12,394 bases of DNA from an uncultured Lentisphaeria bacterium (lineage in GTDB: Bacteria; Verrucomicrobiota; Lentisphaeria; Victivallales; UBA1829): contig CAJMAW010000095.1 of NCBI GenBank assembly GCA_905211485.1, positions 1-12,394 on the forward strand. Reading direction: 5' to 3'. The notes below the pieces were generated by a model. That model searched no databases. It was not told the DNA's origin and worked only from the letters and a program-made list of their open reading frames with translations. Below, one piece after another: positions 7,016 to 12,394 of the stretch; position 1 is the stretch's first letter, and the number at the start of each line of letters is the position of its first letter. The position numbers were made by a program, and so were the translations under genes.

Positions 7016-7037
7016 GGAGAAAATCAGGAGAAAATCA
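7016..7037. repeat. Perfect 11-bp tandem repeat upstream of the pyr promoter
   Basis: GGAGAAAATCA occurs twice head to tail with no gap (7016-7026 and 7027-7037). The period is close to one helical turn, and the repeat lies about 14 bp upstream of the candidate -35 element. That is a position where an activator or an UP-like A-tract element could act. The function is inferred only from its position. Confidence 0.5.
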
Positions 7038-7352
7038 CTTGTTTTTTCTTCTTCCGTCTGCCGTCCGCGCGGGTTCCTGCTTCCGTTCCCCCGCCCGGGA
7101 AAAAACGTGAGCGCCCGCTCAGGCAGGGGAAAAGAAAAAGCGGAGAAAACAGAAAGGAGAACGAAAACAGGAAAAAGGAACAGACGGAATCGGATGCTTC
7201 TTCCGGAAAAGTAAGGGAAATGAAGATAAAGAGGATTGGAAGTCCGACTCTTACCTCATGTTTTATCTCCTCTGATCCGGGTTACGGGGAAATCGGGAAA
7301 ATCGGGAAAGATGAGACGAGTGATCGGCTCAGTGAAATTCGATGGCGGAAAC

Positions 7353-7447
7353 AAGAGTTTCATCCTTCCCTTCGATTCCATGACGGATCTATCTATGGGG
7401 GGACTTCTTCCCTTCCCCCCCCCCGTGTCAGGAAGGATGAAATTCTT
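7353..7447. repeat. 17-bp inverted repeat spanning the rsmI stop codon, with nested G/C homopolymer hairpin
   Basis: The arms AAGAGTTTCATCCTTCC (7353-7369) and GGAAGGATGAAATTCTT (7431-7447) are complementary at 16 of 17 positions. The odd pair (7357/7443) is G-U if read on the plus strand and C-A on the minus strand. The right arm is the last codons of rsmI, and the stop lies at the inner edge of the stem. Inside the 61-base loop a run of 6 G (7397-7402) can pair with part of a run of 10 C (7415-7424). No U-run follows on the minus strand, so this is not a standard intrinsic terminator. Confidence 0.7.
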
Positions 7448-8201
7448 CCTGCTGCTCTGCGGAGACGCTTTCCTTCTGCCCGGACGTCAGCCTCCGGATA
7501 ACCAGGACGCATTCCCCTTTCCAGACGCGTTCCTGTGTACGGGCGATCAGTCCGGCAATGCTGTCCCGGAGAATTTCCTCATGCAGTTTGGTTGCTTCCC
7601 GCACGACGGCCGCCTGTGTTTCTCCTCCCATGAACTCCCGGATTTCGTTCAGGAGTTTTGTCATTCTGTGAGGAGACTCAAAGATGACGCATGTCTTGTC
7701 CTCAGCGGCGATTTTTTCCAGCACCGCTTTCCTTCTGCCGCTTTTCACCGGGAGGAAACCGTAAAAGGCGAATTTATCCGATGGCAGAGCGCTTGCCGCA
7801 ACGGCAAACGTCATGGCCGATACTCCTGGAATGATCTGCGGCTCGATTCCAGCCGCCACGGCTTCCCGGATCAGCAGGAAGCCGGGATCGGCAATGCACG
7901 GAGACCCCGCGTCGCTGACAAGGACCACCTTTTCCCCTGATATCACCCGGGACAGCAGTTCCGGTGTCCGTCCATGTTCATTGAATGCGTGATATGCCTG
8001 CAGTTTTTTGCGGATATGATATTTTTCCAGAAGAATCCGGGTTCTTCTGGTGTCTTCCGCGAAAATGATGTCGCAGTTTCTCAGCACGCGGATGGCCCGG
8101 AGCGTGATGTCTTCCAGATTGCCGATCGGCGTGGCAAGCACATAGAGGGCTCCGCGGGGAGAAGAAGAGTTCAGATCCATGTCTCTGCTGGCCGTTGTCA
8201 T
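7428..8201 (-). CDS. rsmI: 16S rRNA (cytidine-1402-2'-O)-methyltransferase
   Basis: This SAM-dependent enzyme of the tetrapyrrole-methylase fold 2'-O-methylates C1402 in the 16S rRNA decoding centre. Conserved blocks are YVLATPIGNLEDITLRA (20-36), FAEDTRRTRILLEKY (47-61), VLVSDAGSPCIADPG (93-107), IIPGVSAM (123-130) and FESPHRM further on. The family usually has SDAGTP, and the Ser here is a mild change. The length of 257 is slightly short of E. coli RsmI (286). Neither the ATG at 8201 nor the in-frame ATG at 8180 (seven residues shorter) has a clear ribosome-binding site, and conservation begins only around residue 17. A terminator lies 44 bases upstream, so it must have its own promoter, which I cannot pinpoint. 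The gene end participates in the long inverted repeat. Confidence 0.95.
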   Translation of the reverse strand: MTTASRDMDLNSSSPRGALYVLATPIGNLEDITLRAIRVLRNCDIIFAEDTRRTRILLEKYHIRKKLQAYHAFNEHGRTPELLSRVISGEKVVLVSDAGSPCIADPGFLLIREAVAAGIEPQIIPGVSAMTFAVAASALPSDKFAFYGFLPVKSGRRKAVLEKIAAEDKTCVIFESPHRMTKLLNEIREFMGGETQAAVVREATKLHEEILRDSIAGLIARTQERVWKGECVLVIRRLTSGQKESVSAEQQEEFHPS

Positions 8202-8235
8202 GGCGGGGAATGTCCGAAATAAAAAAACAGAAGGG

Positions 8236-8288
8236 AAAAATATCGACGGGGCGGCACAGAGATCTTATTCCGGGGCCGCCCGTCTTTT
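8236..8288. terminator. Bidirectional hairpin terminator between rsmI and the 70-residue gene
   Basis: GACGGGGCGGC (8245-8255) pairs with GCCGCCCGTC (8275-8284): ten GC-rich base pairs with one bulged G and a loop of about 19 bases. On the minus strand the stem is followed by GATATTTTT, and on the plus strand by TTTT. It lies downstream of the 70-residue gene and upstream of rsmI, so its natural job is to end the secreted-protein/70-residue unit. Confidence 0.75.
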
Positions 8289-8318
8289 CCGTTACGGGTG
8301 GAACGTGCCGTGCCGGGA

Positions 8319-8531
8319 TCAGCGGGAAGAATTCAGGAATTCGTCCTTTGCTTTTTCAAGCAGCAGCCCGACCTGATCCAGATCAATCGGCGTGTATCCT
8401 TTTGCTTCAAGAGAGGCGCAGAACTCCAGCCAGTCCTGATGATTCCACTCGCCGTTATGGGCCTTTACGAAATTCATCGGGAGGCTTGTCTTTGCCAGTC
8501 TTGTCAGATTCATCTCTGTACTGGATGCCAT
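8319..8531 (-). CDS. Small conserved-looking protein of unknown function (70 residues)
   Basis: This is a short soluble protein with no signal peptide or membrane segment. It begins MASSTEMNLTRLAKTSLPMN, continues with GEWNHQDWLEFCASLEAKGY (about 27-46), then TPIDLDQVGLLLEKAKDEFL. The pattern of tryptophans, G-Y-x-P-I and a hydrophobic C-terminal helix looks like a compact folded domain rather than random translation. I have a vague memory of similar small proteins in Lentisphaerota and Planctomycetes but no function to offer. An AGGAGAGGAAG ribosome-binding site 6 bases before the ATG supports this start. A second ATG at 8513 would give a 4-bp ATGA overlap and 64 residues. The gene overlaps the secreted-protein gene by 22 bp and is followed by a strong terminator, so the two are probably co-expressed. 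Confidence 0.68.
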   Translation of the reverse strand: MASSTEMNLTRLAKTSLPMNFVKAHNGEWNHQDWLEFCASLEAKGYTPIDLDQVGLLLEKAKDEFLNSSR

Positions 8532-9877
8532 AAGAAACTTCCTCTCCTGTTTTCATCAGTGTTACGAATAATATACATCAGGAGGCGGCGTTTTGCAAGT
8601 CGGACGGAAAGAATATCAGGACTTATTCCAGGAAAAGGACTTCCGTCTTTTTTTTGAATTTCCGGATTGGCACGGTAGGCTTTCCTGGCCAGACGGAGCG
8701 CATCATCGTACTCTCCATACCAGTCCGCAAGAATCGCGGCGACGAGATACTGATTGGCCGCATGTTCCTTCCTTTCCTTTGCGGAAACGGTCCCGTCTGA
8801 AAGTTTCATGCGCATATCTCCGTAATATTCCAGAAAGGTGAAGATCTGTTCCGGAGCTAGATCCGTCCAATTCACCTGGTTGCGCCGCCTGGAATTCTTT
8901 CCTCTGCGGATGATGAGAGTATTTTCGTTTGCGAGGGCGATTGTCCCGTTTGTCGAGGAACGTTTCAGTTTAATCCTGCCCGTATAGGGATTCCGCTCAA
9001 AGGTTGCCAGAAGATTCGGCTTGACTCCGGAAAGGAGTTTGACCCGGAGCTTTTCCAGTTTTTGGATCCGTTCATCCATCAGGGAGGAGAGATATTTCTG
9101 GAGGGAACTGTTTTCGCTTGAAAAGTCAAAATCCTGAGGCATGAACCGTTTTTTGTATTTTTTCTCATGGATTTCCCGTCGATCCGCCGCGGTCAGAGAT
9201 TGAAAGGCGGCGGAATCTTTGCCTTTTTCCCCGGTTTTGTCTTCCTTGTCTGCGCCTGGCTGATCCTCTTTTTCCGCCGCCGCGGAATCGTTCTCAGTGG
9301 TCAGGTCTGTTCCTCCGGCGGAATCCGTGCCCGGGGAAGAGAGGCTTTTCCGGGCGGGAAGCGGCTCCAGCCCTTGCATCGGCTGAAAGGAGAGATCCGC
9401 CCATTCCTGCCAGTTACGGACATTTTTCTTCCATTGAAGGACTGTTTCCGACTTCACATTGTCAATGGAATTGAAGAAATTTTCCAGATTCACCCCCAGC
9501 ACTGCCTTGTCGGGTTTTTCCATGTCGTTGAGATTTTTTGCGAAAATCGCCACATTGGCCAGAGCCCAGGCATCGGGACGTTTTTCACTGCCGTCCATGA
9601 TCTTCTGGAGATCGGCCTTTTCCCCGGAAAGAAAATCCGCCAGAGTTTCCAGCATTTCATCCTGTTCCAGCTGGACTCCCAGATAACGTTTCAGTTCCCG
9701 GGCTTCCTGCTTTGCGGTTTCCGCCTGATCGTTCAGATACAGCGTTGTGATTTTCCCGATCCTCTGCAGGGCTTTTTCATTTTCCTCTGCCGCATGCAGA
9801 TACAAGGGGGAAAACAGCAGAATCAAAAAAAGGATGAAAATGTTTTTCAGAAACGGTTTTCTGGCTGCGGAATCCAT
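8510..9877 (-). CDS. Secreted or periplasmic protein of unknown function (455 residues)
   Basis: A Sec signal peptide is clear: a basic start (MDSAARKPFLKN), the hydrophobic core IFILFLILLFSPLYL, and a likely cleavage site at LHA or LHAA (residue 29-30). The mature protein begins with a helical, charged domain (31-170), followed by a hydrophilic Gly/Ser/Asp/Glu/Lys linker (about 178-226). A second conserved-looking region (about 227-355) includes GRIKLKRSSTNGTIALANEN and NQVNWTDLAPEQIFTFLEYY. A TPR-like helical hairpin follows at about 372-406 (QYLVAAILADWYGEYDDALR). There is no lipobox and no catalytic motif that I recognise. The start is well supported by AAGGAG nine bases upstream. A scaffold or assembly role is conceivable from the repeat-like helices, but that is a guess. 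It overlaps the 70-residue gene downstream. Confidence 0.85.
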   Translation of the reverse strand: MDSAARKPFLKNIFILFLILLFSPLYLHAAEENEKALQRIGKITTLYLNDQAETAKQEARELKRYLGVQLEQDEMLETLADFLSGEKADLQKIMDGSEKRPDAWALANVAIFAKNLNDMEKPDKAVLGVNLENFFNSIDNVKSETVLQWKKNVRNWQEWADLSFQPMQGLEPLPARKSLSSPGTDSAGGTDLTTENDSAAAEKEDQPGADKEDKTGEKGKDSAAFQSLTAADRREIHEKKYKKRFMPQDFDFSSENSSLQKYLSSLMDERIQKLEKLRVKLLSGVKPNLLATFERNPYTGRIKLKRSSTNGTIALANENTLIIRRGKNSRRRNQVNWTDLAPEQIFTFLEYYGDMRMKLSDGTVSAKERKEHAANQYLVAAILADWYGEYDDALRLARKAYRANPEIQKKDGSPFPGISPDILSVRLAKRRLLMYIIRNTDENRRGSFLWHPVQR

Positions 9878-10346
9878 TGCATTCTTCTCCTTTCCCTTCT
9901 TGTCCCGGCGGTATCTTCGTGCATTGGGGGGAGCAAGTTCGGTTTTTCTGTATTTTTTTTCCTGATTTTTGTAATCTATTCCTCTGATTTCTGAAAAACA
10001 AGCGCAAAGACTGGCGGATTGACGGAAAACAGAAAAGAAAATCGTTTTTTTTGGCTGTTCGCGAGCAAAAAGAGGGGTTGTTTCAAGAATTTTTTCTCCT
10101 GGCGAAGCAAAACCGCGGCGGCAGGTGAATCGCCGCTTCCCAGGGAGACGGCCGGGATGGGGGAAGACGGCGGGACGCTTCCGGTCTCTCTTCAGAATGA
10201 ATTCCCGAAGAAAGAGGAATTGAGGGGAAAAAAGGCAATGAAAAAAATGAAGAAAGGAGGAGGGGAAAGCACTTGTCTTTTCCTCTCCCCCTTTTTTCCT
10301 GATGAGGAATATTTTTCTGACTGATGGGGAACGGGAATTTCCTGAG
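9878..10346. other. Gene-free stretch between galE and the secreted-protein gene
   Basis: No convincing gene is seen in this interval. An open frame on the plus strand (10019-10324) is low-complexity (Lys/Glu/Phe-rich) and has no family features. On the minus strand a weak promoter-like pair lies near 9975-10005 (TTGTTT, 17 bases, TAGATT) upstream of the secreted-protein gene. A small GC hairpin (GCGGC/GCCGC, around 10118-10137) is present. At the galE stop, CTGACT (10317-10322) and AGTCAG (10345-10350) are complementary but lack a U-run, so no clear galE terminator is visible. Confidence 0.5.
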
Positions 10347-11321
10347 TCAGGCTCCCTGATACCCGTCCGGATGTTTTTTCATCCATTTCCAGACGGATTC
10401 GATGATGATTTCCGGATCTTCAAATTGAGGGGTCCACCCCAGTTCGGAGCGTGCCTTGTCGGAACAGGCGATGAGACGCGGGGGATCGCCGGGGCGGCGC
10501 GGGACCACATCTGCGGGAATCGGATGCCCTGTGACTTTCCTGGCGGCGTTGAGGATCTGTTTCACGCTGTAGCCGCTTCCGGTTCCGAGGTTGTAATGAC
10601 CGCTTGCGGGGGCGAAGAGTGCTTTCTCGTGAGCCTGGGCGAGATCGAGGATGTGGATATAGTCCCGGATGCAGGTTCCGTCGGGAGTGTCGTAATCATC
10701 ACCGAAGAGCATGGCTTTCGGGCGTTTCCCTGCGGCGACCTGGAGAAGGATGGGGATCAGATGGGTTTCCGGGTTGTGATCTTCTCCGTAATTTTCCGTG
10801 GCGCCTGCCGCGTTGAAATAGCGGAGTGCGGCATATTTCATTCCGTGGAGGTCGCTGTACCAGCGCAGGGCTTTTTCAAAGCAGAGTTTGGATTCTCCGT
10901 AGGGGTTGATCGGGTTCTGCGGGGTGGTTTCGCGGATTGGGATTTCGGAGGGTTCTCCGAATGTGGCGGCGGTGCTGGAGAATACAAAGGTTTTGACATT
11001 CCCGGCGATGGCCGCATCTGCAAGATTGATGGCATTTGCAAGATTGTTTTTGAAATATTTGCCGGGATTTTTCATGGATTCTCCGACGAGGGAGAAGGCG
11101 GCGAAATGCATGACTGCGTCATATTGGCCTTCCGTCAGATATTTGAACAATGACGCCCGGTCCTCCAGGTTTCCGTAGATGAATTTTGCACGCGGGTCCA
11201 CGGCCTGGCGATGCCCTGTGATTAGGCCGTCGAAGACGGTGACATCGTATCCTCTGTCGAGCAGATATTCCGTGCATGCGCTTCCGATGTAGCCTGCGCC
11301 GCCAGTCAGAAAAATTTTCAT
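10347..11321 (-). CDS. galE: UDP-glucose 4-epimerase
   Basis: This is an NAD-dependent short-chain-dehydrogenase-fold enzyme interconverting UDP-glucose and UDP-galactose, for galactose use and for cell-surface polysaccharide precursors. The Rossmann start MKIFLTGGAGYIGSACTEYL (GxxGxxG at 7-13) is at the N-terminus. The catalytic Tyr-Lys pair is Y141/K145 in NPYGESK, with S115, S116 and T117 in the FSSTAATFGEP strand. ALRYFNAAGA, GDDYDTPDGTCIRDYIHILD and YNLGTGSGYSV are diagnostic of GalE among the extended SDRs. The length of 324 is normal. The frame is open upstream to 11426, but the start at 11321 begins the conserved protein and has GGAGG five bases before it. It is divergent from the recO-like gene and not in an operon here. 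Confidence 0.96.
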   Translation of the reverse strand: MKIFLTGGAGYIGSACTEYLLDRGYDVTVFDGLITGHRQAVDPRAKFIYGNLEDRASLFKYLTEGQYDAVMHFAAFSLVGESMKNPGKYFKNNLANAINLADAAIAGNVKTFVFSSTAATFGEPSEIPIRETTPQNPINPYGESKLCFEKALRWYSDLHGMKYAALRYFNAAGATENYGEDHNPETHLIPILLQVAAGKRPKAMLFGDDYDTPDGTCIRDYIHILDLAQAHEKALFAPASGHYNLGTGSGYSVKQILNAARKVTGHPIPADVVPRRPGDPPRLIACSDKARSELGWTPQFEDPEIIIESVWKWMKKHPDGYQGA

Positions 11322-11375
11322 GTTTTCCTCCGAAAAACTGTGTTGTGATGAGAAGGTCTTTCCTTTCAAGTCTGT

Positions 11376-11404
11376 AAGATACTCCGGGAAAAGAGTGGAT
11401 TCAA
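11376..11404 (-). promoter_or_regulatory. galE: Candidate galE promoter
   Basis: On the minus strand TTGAAT (11399-11404) is followed by exactly 17 bases and TATCTT (11376-11381). Four of six bases match the sigma-70 consensus in each element. Transcription would begin near 11369, giving a leader of about 48 nt that ends with the GGAGG ribosome-binding site. Assigned by eye. Confidence 0.4.
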
Positions 11405-11454
11405 TCATTCTCCTGAAAAATTTCAATGCGGAATGAAATGGCGGAACGTGTCGA

Positions 11455-11482
11455 TTGCATTTCTTTTCTCCCGTGATAGAAT
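11455..11482 (+). promoter_or_regulatory. recO: Candidate promoter of the recO-like gene
   Basis: TTGCAT (11455-11460), 16 bases, then TAGAAT (11477-11482) on the plus strand. The -10 element matches five of six consensus bases and the -35 three of six. An alternative pair is TTGAAT (11493-11498) with TAATAT (11518-11523) at a less favourable 19-base spacing. Either would put the ATG at 11536 very close to or inside the promoter-proximal leader, and both favour the later start at 11569. Confidence 0.33.
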
Positions 11483-11568
11483 AAGCAAGATTTTGAATTC
11501 CGGATGCGGAGTTTTCTTAATATTCTTATGGTATTATGGCAGCTGAAAGGGAAAGAGGCCGGGATCTT

Positions 11569-12216
11569 ATGCTCAGGACGAGGTACATGATACTCAGGAA
11601 GACGCCTTTTCAGGAAAGCGGGCTGATTGTTGCGGGGATCAGTCCTGATTACGGGCGTCTGGATTTTCTCTGGAAGGGGGGGCGGCGCATTGGGGCGAAG
11701 AAATTTCCGGAGGCGGGATTATTCCGTGAATTTGCGATTGAGTTTCGGGATCCGGGGAATCGTTCCGGGGGACTTCTTGGGATGTCTTCGTGTGAGATGA
11801 TTGTGCTGCATGATCGAATTGCGGGGGATCTGGAGAATTACCTGGCGGTTTGTGAACAGGCTTCTTTTTTGCTGAGGCATTCCCGTCCGATGCTGGAGAT
11901 GCCTCTTGTTTACGGGGCGTTTCGGAACATGCTTTTTCATCTGGAGGGGGTGGAGGGGTCGAGCCGTTATTTCTGGCAGATGCTGGTAAAACTGGTATTT
12001 TTGCATGAGGGGGGATTGATTCCGGAGGAGAGGGTGGATGATTCAGGGGAGGGGGTGTGTTCTTCATTGGATTCCCGGCGTTCTGCTGTGCTTCGGAGAC
12101 TGATTGCCTTTGCAGTGGGGGGATCTGGGGGGGAGATCAAAGGGATTTCTTCTGAGTATTTGAGACGTCTTTCCACGTGGGTGGATGCTCTTTGCAGCTA
12201 TCATTCCTTAAAATAG
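11569..12216 (+). CDS. recO: DNA repair protein RecO-like (no zinc motif)
   Basis: This is a probable RecO, which helps load RecA in the RecF pathway by annealing single strands and displacing SSB. The N-terminal OB-fold is recognisable: MILRKTPFQESGLIVAGISP, followed by DYGRLDFLWKGGRR with a GAKK-type basic stretch, matching the RecO pattern of short strands and GRL...KG..R. The rest is helical, as expected. From the ATG at 11569 (AGAGG ten bases upstream) the protein is 215 residues, somewhat below the usual 240. An ATG at 11536 would add 11 residues. The four cysteines of the usual C-terminal zinc finger are missing, and only a lone Cys (GEGVCSS) remains in that area. Codon use is unusual, with many GGG glycine codons and long G-runs. 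The assignment rests mainly on the N-terminus. Confidence 0.75.
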   Translation: MLRTRYMILRKTPFQESGLIVAGISPDYGRLDFLWKGGRRIGAKKFPEAGLFREFAIEFRDPGNRSGGLLGMSSCEMIVLHDRIAGDLENYLAVCEQASFLLRHSRPMLEMPLVYGAFRNMLFHLEGVEGSSRYFWQMLVKLVFLHEGGLIPEERVDDSGEGVCSSLDSRRSAVLRRLIAFAVGGSGGEIKGISSEYLRRLSTWVDALCSYHSLK

Positions 12217-12238
12217 CGATTCTGTTTTTGATTTGTAG

Positions 12239-12308
12239 TAAAAGCATGAGAAATACGGCATAGAGTGCCTGCCGGGGAGTATGAGGGCGGGGAGCCCTCA
12301 TGCTTTTA
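12239..12308. repeat. 12-bp inverted repeat enclosing and competing with the terminator
   Basis: TAAAAGCATGAG (12239-12250) is perfectly complementary to CTCATGCTTTTA (12297-12308). The right arm overlaps the terminator's own right stem (12294-12303), so the two foldings exclude each other. The arrangement also puts a T-run at each end, so the whole element could terminate transcription from both sides. Confidence 0.6.
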
Positions 12309-12394
12309 AGAGAAAAATAAAAATAAGTAAAAATAAAATAATACGGCAGGCTTGCCTGCCGGGTGCAGGAGATGCAATCCTGCCGGGGAGTATG
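12252..12394. repeat. Repeat-rich tail with direct and inverted copies, continuing past the window
   Basis: AATACGGCA occurs at 12252-12260 and 12340-12348, GCCTGCCGGG at 12267-12276 and 12354-12363, and CCTGCCGGGGAGTATG at 12268-12283 and again as the last 16 bases (12379-12394). In the second unit CGGCAGGC (12344-12351) and GCCTGCCG (12354-12361) form a perfect 8-bp hairpin, and GCAGG/CCTGC (12365-12369, 12379-12383) another. An A/T-rich spacer (12308-12342) separates the units. This looks like the edge of a dispersed palindromic repeat cluster. The family is unknown to me. Confidence 0.6.
12279..12307 (+). terminator. Intrinsic terminator downstream of the recO-like gene
   Basis: GTATGAGGGC (12279-12288) pairs with GCCCTCATGC (12294-12303) around the 5-base loop GGGGA. 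The stem has 10 bp including one G-U, and it is followed directly by TTTT. It lies 62 bases after the recO-like stop. Confidence 0.7.

Larger units (their letters stand above)
6916..7427. other. Gene-free stretch between pyrR and rsmI
   Basis: I find no credible coding region in these 512 bp on either strand. Open frames here lack family features and consist of biased sequence. The stretch holds the candidate pyr promoter and hairpin, the 11-bp tandem repeat, and a polypurine-rich run on the plus strand (about 7121-7193, mostly A and G). It also has two to three imperfect copies of a 9-bp GGGAAAATC unit (7286-7309) and the left arm of a long inverted repeat whose right arm lies in the rsmI 3' end. 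Confidence 0.6.

Noticed and set aside
9167..9994. 275-codon open frame on the plus strand
   Set aside because: It is antisense to the secreted-protein gene, which has a good ribosome-binding site and signal peptide. The hydrophobic look comes from complementing charged codons.
10019..10324. 101-codon plus-strand frame in the gap before galE
   Set aside because: It is low-complexity Lys/Glu/Phe-rich sequence with no usable ribosome-binding site and no recognisable domain.
9878..10346. Replication origin at the skew change
   Set aside because: I see no DnaA-box (TTATCCACA-like) cluster, no AT-rich unwinding repeats, and no dnaA, dnaN or parAB neighbours.
10317..10350. galE terminator formed by CTGACT/AGTCAG
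   Set aside because: On the minus strand the stem is followed by a run of A rather than U, and the loop is 22 bases, so it does not fit an intrinsic terminator.
10302..11153. 283-codon open frame on the plus strand
   Set aside because: It is antisense to galE, whose minus-strand translation has full catalytic motifs. The plus-strand translation has no family features and has skewed Gly/Phe composition.
11322..11426. 35-residue N-terminal extension of GalE
   Set aside because: The Rossmann motif must start within a few residues of the N-terminus, GGAGG precedes the ATG at 11321, and the candidate promoter lies inside the extension.
12252..12394. CRISPR array
   Set aside because: The repeated motifs are short, differently spaced (87 to 111 bp) and themselves palindromic, with no regular spacer length and no cas gene nearby.

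Overview
The window is a piece of a bacterial chromosome with moderate GC content, carrying mostly housekeeping genes and almost all of them on the minus strand. The gene content and layout suggest a member of the PVC superphylum, most likely Lentisphaerota (Victivallis-like). The evidence is a compact rpmJ-rpsM-rpsK-rpoA-rplQ cluster with no rpsD between rpsK and rpoA, an AraR-type GntR/LacI hybrid regulator, alanine-rich tails on the ribosomal proteins, and a small W/GYxPI-type protein I associate with that group. The taxonomic call is an inference from memory of gene orders and was not tested by a search.

Layout. Positions 1-2617 (minus) hold the ribosomal/RNA-polymerase alpha cluster: rpmJ (L36, only 38 codons), rpsM (S13), rpsK (S11), rpoA and rplQ (L17, cut by the window edge). 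Its leader (2618-2833) carries a possible 25-residue upstream ORF and an inverted repeat. Positions 2834-3916 (minus) encode a winged-helix/periplasmic-binding-fold transcription regulator. Positions 4095-6915 (minus) are a tightly overlapped pyrimidine operon, pyrR-pyrB-pyrC, with 4-bp start/stop overlaps at its junctions. A gene-free stretch (6916-7427) contains a possible pyr promoter, an 11-bp tandem repeat, a polypurine tract and a long inverted repeat that runs into the end of rsmI.

rsmI (16S rRNA 2'-O-methyltransferase) occupies 7428-8201. It is separated by a strong bidirectional hairpin terminator from a two-gene unit: a secreted 455-residue protein of unknown function (8510-9877) and an overlapping 70-residue unknown (8319-8531). 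After a gene-free stretch (9878-10346) comes galE (10347-11321, minus), divergent from a recO-like gene (about 11569-12216, plus). The recO-like gene ends in a hairpin terminator embedded in a repeat-rich tail (12239-12394) that continues past the window edge.

How the genes work together: the first block supplies ribosome and RNA polymerase subunits. The pyr block makes the first two committed intermediates of UMP synthesis (carbamoyl-aspartate and dihydroorotate) plus its regulator. rsmI, galE and recO are independent housekeeping functions. I see no mobile-element gene, tRNA, rRNA, CRISPR array or recognisable defence system. The parts that are not routine are the secreted/small protein pair, the structured intergenic repeats, the atypical PyrR PRPP loop with an unconventional leader, and a GC-skew change near 10.3 kb.
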